NCBI GenBank assembly: GCA_009392075.1
Contig: VFHG01000361.1
Coordinates: 1 to 5,993 of the forward strand
Length of the DNA stretch: 5,993 nucleotides
Reading direction: 5' to 3'
From: SAR202 cluster bacterium
Lineage (GTDB): Bacteria > Chloroflexota > Dehalococcoidia > UBA3495
The number at the start of each line of letters is the position of its first letter. The stretch's first letter is position 1. The notes beneath the pieces are model-generated. The model saw only the letters and a program-made list of their open reading frames with translations, had not been told where the DNA came from and ran no database searches. The translations under genes were made by a program, and so were the position numbers. Below are positions 1 through 4,627 of the stretch, piece by piece.

Positions 1-31
1 GGGCCTCTTGAATGCTGGATCGCTGAAGAAC

Positions 32-1321
32 TTAGAGGTTCTCGATTACTGTGGTGATGCCCATGCCGGCGCCGATGCATTGGGTGGCCACGCCGTACTT
101 GGAGTTGGAGCGGCGCAGCTCGTGGGCCAAGGACAGCACCAGCCTCGCGCCGGTGGCGCCGAGTGGGTGCCCGATGGCCAATGCGCCGCCGTTGACGTTC
201 AACTTCTCCATGGGTATGTCCAGTTCCCTGGCGCTGGGAATGATCTGGGCGGCGAAGGCCTCGTTGAACTCAACGCGGTCGATCTGGTCCATGGTCAGTC
301 CGGCGTACTTCATGGCCTTTTTAGTGGCGGGCACGGGACCAAGACCCATCAACTGGGGCTTCACTCCGGCAACGCCGAACCCGATAATGCGGGCCATCGG
401 CTCCAGGCCCAGAGCCAGGGCCTTCTCTTCGCTCATGACCAAGATGGCGCTGACGCCGTCGTTGGTAGGCGATGAATTTCCGGGGGTGATGACAATCTCG
501 TTCCCGCCGTAGCTGACCACACCGGGGATGGGATTAAGGTTCATCAGGGCTTCGAAGTTGGTCCCGGGCCGGATGCATTCATCCTGATTGAAGTCGATCA
601 TCTCGCCCCGTTCGTCAGGCAGCCAAACCCCCTTGTCGTCAAAGACCGGCTGTTCAACTTCCAGAGGCACGATCTCGTCACGGAACCGCCCTGCCTCATA
701 GGCCTCAACAGCCTTTTGGTGGCTGGGAACGGCGTATTCGTCCAGATCAGCGCGGGAGAGTCCGTAGACTTCGGCCACGTTCTGGGCAGTCTGCAGCATG
801 GAAACCTTGGGCGGCGAGTCGAGGATGAAATCCGGGAACGGCACCGAGAAATTCTCGTAATGGTCAGGTGACATGTCCCGCTGGGCTTTGGTGAACTCCA
901 CAGGGGTCGGTTCGGTGATGCGTGTGAAGGGGCCTTCATCGCCGGGGATGGTGCGGGCCATGCGCTCGGCGCCCAAGGCGATTCCGCAATCCGTTGCTCC
1001 GATCATGATGGACTGGGCGACCCGGTGCAGAGTCTCCATGCTGGAACCGCACTGCCGGTTAGAATTGAAGGTGGACACTTCGGGCGGCAGTCCGGCCATC
1101 CGGGCCACGCGGCCCATGTCCACGAACTCGGCATTGCCTAGGACGTTGCCCAGGCCAACATCTTCGATCATATGGTCTTCGATCTTCGGGTTCCGCTCCA
1201 ATAGCTGCCTTACTACCTTGGCGCCAAGTTCGTCCAGACGGGTGGCAACCAGTTTGCCCCGGACGGCCCGAGCGAATGGGGAACGGACGCCGTCGACGAT
1301 CACTGCATTTCGAAGTTCCAT
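32..1321 (-). CDS. Thiolase family protein (FadA-like acetyl-CoA C-acyltransferase)
   Basis: A complete 429-residue protein with the length and motif order of a degradative thiolase. Such enzymes cleave 3-ketoacyl-CoA with CoA to give acetyl-CoA and a shortened acyl-CoA in the cytoplasm, the last step of beta-oxidation; some run in reverse as acetoacetyl-CoA synthases. Visible motifs: nucleophilic Cys91 in NRQCGSSM, the variant GNSSPTNDG near 281-289, NEAFAAQ at 353-359, GHPLGATGAR with catalytic His385, and the second catalytic Cys415 in CIGAGMG. The CGSSM context and the NEAFA/GHP spacing resemble FadA beta subunits more than biosynthetic PhaA enzymes. The start is supported by GAGAGG (1328-1333) six bases upstream. 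It is divergent from the CMD-like gene. No FadB-type partner is visible, and only 31 featureless bases follow the stop before the left edge. Family certain; chain length and substrate unknown. Confidence 0.95.
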   Translation of the reverse strand: MELRNAVIVDGVRSPFARAVRGKLVATRLDELGAKVVRQLLERNPKIEDHMIEDVGLGNVLGNAEFVDMGRVARMAGLPPEVSTFNSNRQCGSSMETLHRVAQSIMIGATDCGIALGAERMARTIPGDEGPFTRITEPTPVEFTKAQRDMSPDHYENFSVPFPDFILDSPPKVSMLQTAQNVAEVYGLSRADLDEYAVPSHQKAVEAYEAGRFRDEIVPLEVEQPVFDDKGVWLPDERGEMIDFNQDECIRPGTNFEALMNLNPIPGVVSYGGNEIVITPGNSSPTNDGVSAILVMSEEKALALGLEPMARIIGFGVAGVKPQLMGLGPVPATKKAMKYAGLTMDQIDRVEFNEAFAAQIIPSARELDIPMEKLNVNGGALAIGHPLGATGARLVLSLAHELRRSNSKYGVATQCIGAGMGITTVIENL

Positions 1322-1407
1322 GGCTTACCTCTCGTTAGAGTTCTGAGTGCGGTTGGTGGTTTGTTTACACACGGATGAATTGGCTATCAGGGTACCACAG
1401 CGATGGG

Positions 1408-1436
1408 TTGGCGTGACCCGTCTGTGTCACTACAAT
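1408..1436 (+). promoter_or_regulatory. Sigma70-type promoter for the CMD-like gene
   Basis: TTGGCG (1408-1413) and TACAAT (1431-1436) are separated by exactly 17 bases, with 4/6 and 5/6 matches to the consensus boxes. Transcription would start near 1443, giving a leader of about 40 bases before the ATG at 1482. The divergent thiolase promoter is less clear; the best minus-strand -10 candidate is TGTAAA (1364-1369), without a convincing -35 box. This is a prediction by eye. Confidence 0.6.
1413..1430. promoter_or_regulatory. Candidate operator: inverted repeat in the promoter spacer
   Basis: GTGAC (1413-1417) and GTCAC (1426-1430) form perfect 5-base inverted arms around an 8-base centre, in which one more symmetrical C/G pair is present (1419 and 1424). 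The element fills the spacer between the -35 and -10 boxes of the CMD-like gene. An 18-base dyad in this position is typical of a dimeric repressor site that blocks RNA polymerase, and it could also affect the divergent thiolase gene. No regulator gene lies in the window, so the binding protein cannot be named. Confidence 0.4.
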
Positions 1437-1481
1437 GCGTTGGTCTGATCATAGACAGAAACATGAGCATGGAGAAAGTAA

Positions 1482-2264
1482 ATGACAACGTTGGACGAAC
1501 GGTTCCAGAAGGGCATCGCGACACGCACCAAATTCGGCGGTGGCACGCTGACCGCAGGGTCTACCCCGCTGGCCTGGCCAATGGCCCCGGACCTGGAAAG
1601 AATAGCGGGGGAATTCCTATTCGGCAGCGTCTGGCACCGGCCCGCACTGAAGGACAAGCAGCGGGAGATGATTACCCTAACCTGTCTGACGGTTCTGAAA
1701 CGGGACAACCAAACACGCCGCCACCTGAGCAACGCCTTGAACCTAGGCCTGACACCCATCGAGATCGTCGAGGTTTTGATGCATTCCATGTTCTACAGCG
1801 GCGTCCCGGCGACCCTGGATGCCTTGGCCATCGCCAAGGAAGTGTTTGAGCAAAGAGGTATCGACTACACCCCGCAGCAAGTGTTTGACTCAACCGAAAC
1901 GCCCGATGAACTCTACAACCGTGGAGTGGCCCGGCGGATTGAATATATGGGTCCGCCCGCAAGCGGTGGTCTTGGTCCGGTGACCCAGGCGGAGCGCGAG
2001 TTTGGTCGACTGACCTCCGAATACTATTGGGGTTCGATATGGACTAGGCCGGGGCTGACTTTACCCGAGCGCTCCATCTGCACCATGGCCGCGCTGACGG
2101 CCCTAGGTCGGGAAAGCCAGTTGGCGAGCCACATTCGCGGAGGGCTGAACGTGGGCCTGACCCAAGAAGAGATCGTGGAAGTCTTCATCCACGCAACCTT
2201 CTACTGCGGTCTGCCGTTTGTGCGCTCGGCCATCGACCTGGCGAATGAGATATTCAGAAGCTGA
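1482..2264 (+). CDS. Double-domain carboxymuconolactone decarboxylase-like protein
   Basis: A 260-residue protein built from two copies of the CMD/AhpD-like helical domain, about residues 38-123 and 172-258. Each copy has the family pattern of a W-x-RP-x-L stretch, a helix with a His (RRHLSNAL at 79-86, ASHIRGGL at 215-222), the motif GLTxxEIVEV, and HxxFYxGxP (His101 and His237). Classical gamma-carboxymuconolactone decarboxylase (PcaC) acts in the protocatechuate branch of the beta-ketoadipate pathway and has one such domain of about 130 residues. The AhpD peroxidase CxxC pair is absent from both copies, which argues against an AhpD role. GGAG (1471-1474) lies seven bases before the ATG and fixes the start. 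The gene is transcribed alone, divergent from the thiolase and convergent with the SDR. Family is secure; decarboxylase activity is only inferred, since many members have other or unknown roles. Confidence 0.9.
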   Translation: MTTLDERFQKGIATRTKFGGGTLTAGSTPLAWPMAPDLERIAGEFLFGSVWHRPALKDKQREMITLTCLTVLKRDNQTRRHLSNALNLGLTPIEIVEVLMHSMFYSGVPATLDALAIAKEVFEQRGIDYTPQQVFDSTETPDELYNRGVARRIEYMGPPASGGLGPVTQAEREFGRLTSEYYWGSIWTRPGLTLPERSICTMAALTALGRESQLASHIRGGLNVGLTQEEIVEVFIHATFYCGLPFVRSAIDLANEIFRS

Positions 2265-2283
2265 TAGCTGACAACTGACAGCT
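2259..2283. repeat. Short repeated/inverted element at a convergent junction
   Basis: The stretch overlaps the stop codon of the CMD-like gene and fills most of the 25-base gap before the SDR stop. It carries AGCTGATAGCTGACA (the unit AGCTGA twice in tandem), followed by ACTGACAGCT. AGCTG (2266-2270) and CAGCT (2279-2283) can pair as a weak hairpin, with two more pairs (CA/TG) after one mismatch. It has no T-tract on the plus strand, so it is a poor intrinsic terminator. It may be one copy of a dispersed intergenic repeat. Confidence 0.4.
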
Positions 2284-2289
2284 TTCTCC

Positions 2290-3117
2290 TTACTCCGGGT
2301 CTTTCAGGTAGGGGAACATGGCTAGGGGCGTGGCGGCCAAGAGTCCCGCGTCGACAGGTAGGGTGACGCCTGATATCCAGCGGGCTTCGTCGGAGGCCAA
2401 GAAGAGTATGGCGTACGCCACGTCCCAGGGGGTGCCGTCAAAGCCCAGGGGGCCGGCACGGCGGCGCAGTTCCAGCATCTCGTCGGAACTGTGCCGGGCG
2501 ACCATGGGGCTGTAGACGTGCCCTGGGGCGATACAATTGACCCGGATGTTGTCTCGGCCGTAGTGCACGGCCATGGAGTTGCTTAGCCCTAGAATTCCGC
2601 CCTTGGAGGCCGCGTAAGCATGGCTGGGCCGGCCGCCTCCGGCCCGCAGTCCGACTATGGACGAAAGATTAACGATGGACCCGCCGCCGTCCTTGATCAT
2701 CTCCGGGATGGCGAATTTGCTGGTGAGCATCACGCTTTTCAGATTGACGTCGATCACCGTGTCCCAGAATTCTTCGTCGACATCGGTGACCGAACCGGGG
2801 CCGCTGATACCAACGTTATTAATCAAGACGTTCAGCTTCCCATAAGCGTGAACGGCGGCCTCCGTCATCTCTTGGCAGGAATCGATGTTGGTGACATCAC
2901 CGACGAAGATCTCCGCGTCTCCACCCTCTTCTTTGATCTGGGCCAGCGTAACCTCGGCGTTCTTCTCATTCCGGTCGACCAGCAAGACCTTGGCCCCTTG
3001 GCGGGTGAACAGCAGGGAAATGGCCTGTCCGATGCCGACGAATTCGCCGCTTCCGGTAGCGCCGGCGCCGGTGACGATGGCGACCTTGCCTTCAAGTCGA
3101 TTGCCTGTTGTGGTCAT
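2290..3117 (-). CDS. SDR family NAD(P)-dependent oxidoreductase
   Basis: A 275-residue classical short-chain dehydrogenase/reductase with a Rossmann fold, expected to interconvert an alcohol and a ketone in the cytoplasm. The nucleotide loop is the expanded TGAGATGSGEFVGIG (16-30) instead of TGxxxGxG. LLVDRN places Asp48 at the end of the second strand, which usually means NAD(H) rather than NADP(H). NNVG (100-103) replaces NNAG. The tetrad is Asn125, Ser153, Tyr168 and Lys172 (YAASK), followed by IRVNCIAPG and the C-terminal ISGVTLPVDAG. An in-frame ATG 23 codons upstream (3184-3186) exists, but GGAGG at 3122-3126 and the onset of family similarity favour the start at 3117. The gene is divergent from the OYE gene, with which it may share a catabolic role. 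Substrate unknown; FabG, the closest familiar relative, has the normal short loop. Confidence 0.93.
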   Translation of the reverse strand: MTTTGNRLEGKVAIVTGAGATGSGEFVGIGQAISLLFTRQGAKVLLVDRNEKNAEVTLAQIKEEGGDAEIFVGDVTNIDSCQEMTEAAVHAYGKLNVLINNVGISGPGSVTDVDEEFWDTVIDVNLKSVMLTSKFAIPEMIKDGGGSIVNLSSIVGLRAGGGRPSHAYAASKGGILGLSNSMAVHYGRDNIRVNCIAPGHVYSPMVARHSSDEMLELRRRAGPLGFDGTPWDVAYAILFLASDEARWISGVTLPVDAGLLAATPLAMFPYLKDPE

Positions 3118-3121
3118 GGGG

Positions 3122-3126
3122 CCTCC
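3122..3126 (-). promoter_or_regulatory. Ribosome binding site that sets the SDR start
   Basis: On the minus strand this reads GGAGG, four bases before the ATG at 3115-3117. The upstream in-frame ATG at 3184-3186 lies upstream of the predicted transcription start, so it is probably not translated. Confidence 0.7.
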
Positions 3127-3156
3127 AGTTTCTTGCTCTATGATGGGGGAGTATAT

Positions 3157-3185
3157 ATTATCCAGCAACTTCGGCCGCCTGTTCA
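3157..3185 (-). promoter_or_regulatory. Sigma70-type promoter for the SDR gene
   Basis: Read on the minus strand, TGAACA (3180-3185) and GATAAT (3157-3162) are 17 bases apart, matching consensus at 4/6 and 5/6 positions. Transcription would start near 3150, about 33 bases before the chosen ATG. A second AT-rich box, TATACT (3150-3155), lies next to it but has no good -35 partner. Confidence 0.5.
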
Positions 3186-3257
3186 CACTTGGTCCGTATC
3201 AACTCCCACACCGTTCCTTCGATCTTTGACCTATCTGGTGAATCTGGGCACGAACAG

Positions 3258-3287
3258 TTGACTAGACCGAATCGTTTATGTTAAGAT
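3258..3287 (+). promoter_or_regulatory. Sigma70-type promoter for the OYE leader
   Basis: TTGACT (3258-3263) is a 5/6 match to the -35 consensus, and TAAGAT (3282-3287) is a 4/6 match to the -10 box at a spacing of 18. Transcription would begin near 3294 and make a leader of about 160 bases before the OYE start codon. No better promoter is visible closer to the gene. Confidence 0.5.
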
Positions 3288-3294
3288 TGCTGGC

Positions 3295-3325
3295 AAGTTC
3301 CCAAGAAACGGGGGCTTATTTTTTT
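3295..3325 (+). terminator. Upstream terminator-like hairpin in the OYE leader
   Basis: AAGTTCCC (3295-3302) can pair with GGGGGCTT (3310-3317), eight pairs of which two are G-U, around a 7-base loop. It is followed by ATTTTTTT (3318-3325). No plus-strand gene precedes it. The predicted transcription start lies at its left edge, so it may act as a 5' leader stem, or be a relic, rather than terminate that transcript. Confidence 0.4.
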
Positions 3326-3389
3326 GCCTTCCTATTTCAAGGATCTCTGAACCGGATTGTGTCTTTAGTGCAGGTCAGGTTCAACAAAT

Positions 3390-3417
3390 CCCTCAGCTTT
3401 CGCTGGGGTATTTTTTT
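3390..3417 (+). terminator. Intrinsic terminator/attenuator before the OYE gene
   Basis: CCC-T-CAGC (3390-3397) pairs with GCTGGGG (3402-3408), seven pairs with one bulged T and a TTTC loop. TA and seven T residues (3411-3417) follow. It lies upstream of the gene on the same strand with no plus-strand gene before it, which is the arrangement of a transcription attenuator. With the promoter at 3258-3287 it would alternatively release an RNA of about 125 nt. Confidence 0.5.
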
Positions 3418-3427
3418 GAAAAACCCC
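3405..3427 (+). promoter_or_regulatory. Alternative hairpin competing with the terminator
   Basis: GGGGT (3405-3409) and TTT (3411-3413) can pair with AAA (3419-3421) and ACCCC (3423-3427), with one A-A mismatch. This uses the same G residues and T-tract as the terminator at 3390-3417, so the two structures exclude each other. It ends 18 bases before the ribosome site AGGAG, leaving that site free. The function is inferred from pairing only. Confidence 0.35.
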
Positions 3428-3445
3428 GCCCAAGCTAGATATTCC

Positions 3446-3450
3446 AGGAG
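3446..3450 (+). promoter_or_regulatory. Ribosome binding site that sets the OYE start
   Basis: AGGAG lies four bases before the ATG at 3455. The family N-terminus (MSKLFSPITIRG) begins exactly there, so the longer in-frame start at 3278 is rejected. Confidence 0.75.
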
Positions 3451-3454
3451 AAAA

Positions 3455-4552
3455 ATGAGCAAACTATTCTCGCCGATCACCATCCGGGGCGAAGAGATTC
3501 CCAACCGTGTTTTTGTTGCTCCCATGTGCCAGTATTCCTCGGAAACCGAAGACGGGCGTTGCAGTGGGTGGCACACCGTCCACTACGGCACTCGCGCCGT
3601 GGGCGGAGCTGGACTGGTGATGCTAGAAGCGTCGTCCGTCAGGCCTGACGGGCGGATCACACCCTGGGACCTGGGTCTGTGGAACGAAAGCCACGTTGAA
3701 GCCATGGGCCCGGTGGTCGCTGCCATCGTGGCCAACGGCGCAACCCCGGCCATCCAACTGGCCCATGCCGGCCGCAAAGCCTCCCACACCAAACCTTGGG
3801 ACGGCGGCAAGATGTTACCGGCCAGCGAGGGGGGATGGGAGACCATCGCGCCAAGCCCGATCAGCTTCCAAGAAGACTGGGATGTCCCCCGGGAAATGAC
3901 TCTGGAAGAGATCGGGGAAGTGGTCGATGATTTCGCAAAATCCGCCAAGTTGGCGGTGAAGGCAGGAATGAAGGCCATTGAACTGCACATGGCCCATGGC
4001 TATCTCGCCTGCGAATTCATGTCGCCACTTTCCAACAATAGGGAAGACCAATATGGCGGGTCGCTGGAAAACAGGGTGCGCTTTCCGCGAGAGGTCGCCA
4101 GGGCGGTGCGAAACGCCATCCCTGACTCGATGCCGCTATTCGTCCGGGTATCGGCCACGGAGTACATGGAAAACGGTTGGGACGTGGACGAATGCGTGGA
4201 TTTCAGCCGCTGGCTCAAGGAGGACGGTGTCGACTTGATCGACTGCTCTTCCGGCGGTAATTCCTCCACCCAGACGCTTACACCATTCCCCGGATACCAG
4301 GTCCAATTCTCAGCCCGCATCCGTAGCGAGGCTGAGGTGACGACCGGCGCTGTGGGGCTGATCACAGACGCAGTCCAAGCGGAGAAGATCCTGGATGACG
4401 GCGAGGCGGACGTTATCTTGCTGGCGCGGGAACTGCTACGGAACCCCTACTGGCCGATCCAGGCCCAGACCGAACTGGACGGCTCGGCCACTTGGCCGGA
4501 CCAGTACAAACGGGTGGCTGAACTTCGGAATTACCCAACGCCGCCACGCTAA
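3455..4552 (+). CDS. NADH:flavin oxidoreductase / Old Yellow Enzyme, YqjM type
   Basis: A 365-residue FMN-dependent TIM-barrel ene-reductase of the YqjM/thermophilic-like OYE class. These enzymes use NAD(P)H to reduce C=C bonds activated by a carbonyl or nitro group. Class residues are all visible: Cys25 and Tyr27 in APMCQYS (the FMN-tuning Cys and its partner), Gln101 in QLAHAGRK, the substrate-binding pair His178 and His181 with Tyr183 in HMAHGY, then EFMSPLSNNREDQYGGS, Arg231 in FVRVS, and LLARELLRNPYW near the FMN phosphate. Near the C-terminus QYKR contains Arg353, matching the arginine finger that reaches the neighbouring subunit's active site in YqjM dimers. The gene is transcribed alone, after a long structured leader, and ends at a bidirectional terminator. 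Related 2,4-dienoyl-CoA reductases carry an extra iron-sulfur/FAD half that is absent here. Family very secure; substrate unknown. Confidence 0.96.
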   Translation: MSKLFSPITIRGEEIPNRVFVAPMCQYSSETEDGRCSGWHTVHYGTRAVGGAGLVMLEASSVRPDGRITPWDLGLWNESHVEAMGPVVAAIVANGATPAIQLAHAGRKASHTKPWDGGKMLPASEGGWETIAPSPISFQEDWDVPREMTLEEIGEVVDDFAKSAKLAVKAGMKAIELHMAHGYLACEFMSPLSNNREDQYGGSLENRVRFPREVARAVRNAIPDSMPLFVRVSATEYMENGWDVDECVDFSRWLKEDGVDLIDCSSGGNSSTQTLTPFPGYQVQFSARIRSEAEVTTGAVGLITDAVQAEKILDDGEADVILLARELLRNPYWPIQAQTELDGSATWPDQYKRVAELRNYPTPPR

Positions 4553-4569
4553 CCTCTACCGAAAAGATC

Positions 4570-4602
4570 AAAAAGCCTCGAGAATAACCTCGAAACTTTT
4601 TT
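4570..4602. terminator. Bidirectional intrinsic terminator between OYE and ABC-F genes
   Basis: AAAAAG (4570-4575) pairs with CTTTTT (4596-4601), and inside a 2x2 internal loop TCGAG (4578-4582) pairs with CTCGA (4589-4593) around a 6-base loop. The right arm gives a T-run on the plus strand, ending OYE transcripts; the left arm gives a T-run on the minus strand, ending ABC-F transcripts. It lies centrally in the 75-base gap between the two convergent stop codons. Confidence 0.7.
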
Positions 4603-4627
4603 CCGCTACGCTGATTGAACCAGAAGG

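Larger units (their letters stand above)
3118..3454. other. Divergent SDR/OYE intergenic control region
   Basis: A 337-base stretch without a credible gene. The half next to the SDR gene holds its promoter and ribosome site. The half next to the OYE gene holds a plus-strand promoter, two terminator-like hairpins, a competing hairpin and the OYE ribosome site. A 59-codon in-frame extension of the OYE reading frame starts at 3278 but runs through the hairpins and T-tracts and looks non-coding. Two TTGAC...GAATC blocks (3226-3244 and 3258-3273), 32 bases apart, may be regulator half-sites. Confidence 0.6.

Noticed and set aside
1..31. Possible start of another gene left of the thiolase stop
   Set aside because: The 31 bases hold no minus-strand ATG with a ribosome site and no hairpin, so nothing can be supported.
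8..512. Two plus-strand open frames of about 155 codons at the left edge
   Set aside because: Both lie antisense inside the thiolase coding sequence, which has all its catalytic motifs. Their translations show no family motif, and long antisense frames are expected in GC-rich genes.
3118..3186. 23-residue N-terminal extension of the SDR
   Set aside because: The extension overlaps the predicted promoter and a perfect GGAGG site serves the downstream ATG at 3117.
2620..3261. A 213-codon plus-strand open frame
   Set aside because: It is antisense to the SDR gene over nearly its whole length and runs on into the intergenic promoter region. The translation is low in recognisable features.
3371..3408. 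tRNA-like (GGTTCAACAAATCCC) or SRP-RNA-like (AGGTCAGGT) sequence in the OYE leader
   Set aside because: No acceptor, D or anticodon arm accompanies the T-arm-like string, and its loop is interrupted. The SRP-like string lacks the GNAR tetraloop and the asymmetric loop of the conserved domain. Both matches look coincidental.
3278..3454. 59-residue N-terminal extension of the OYE protein
   Set aside because: It passes through two T-tracts and hairpins, shows no resemblance to family N-termini, and the strong AGGAG site is directly before the ATG at 3455, where family similarity starts.
3290..3454. FMN riboswitch controlling an FMN enzyme
   Set aside because: The conserved FMN aptamer elements are not visible, and OYE genes are not usual targets of that riboswitch.
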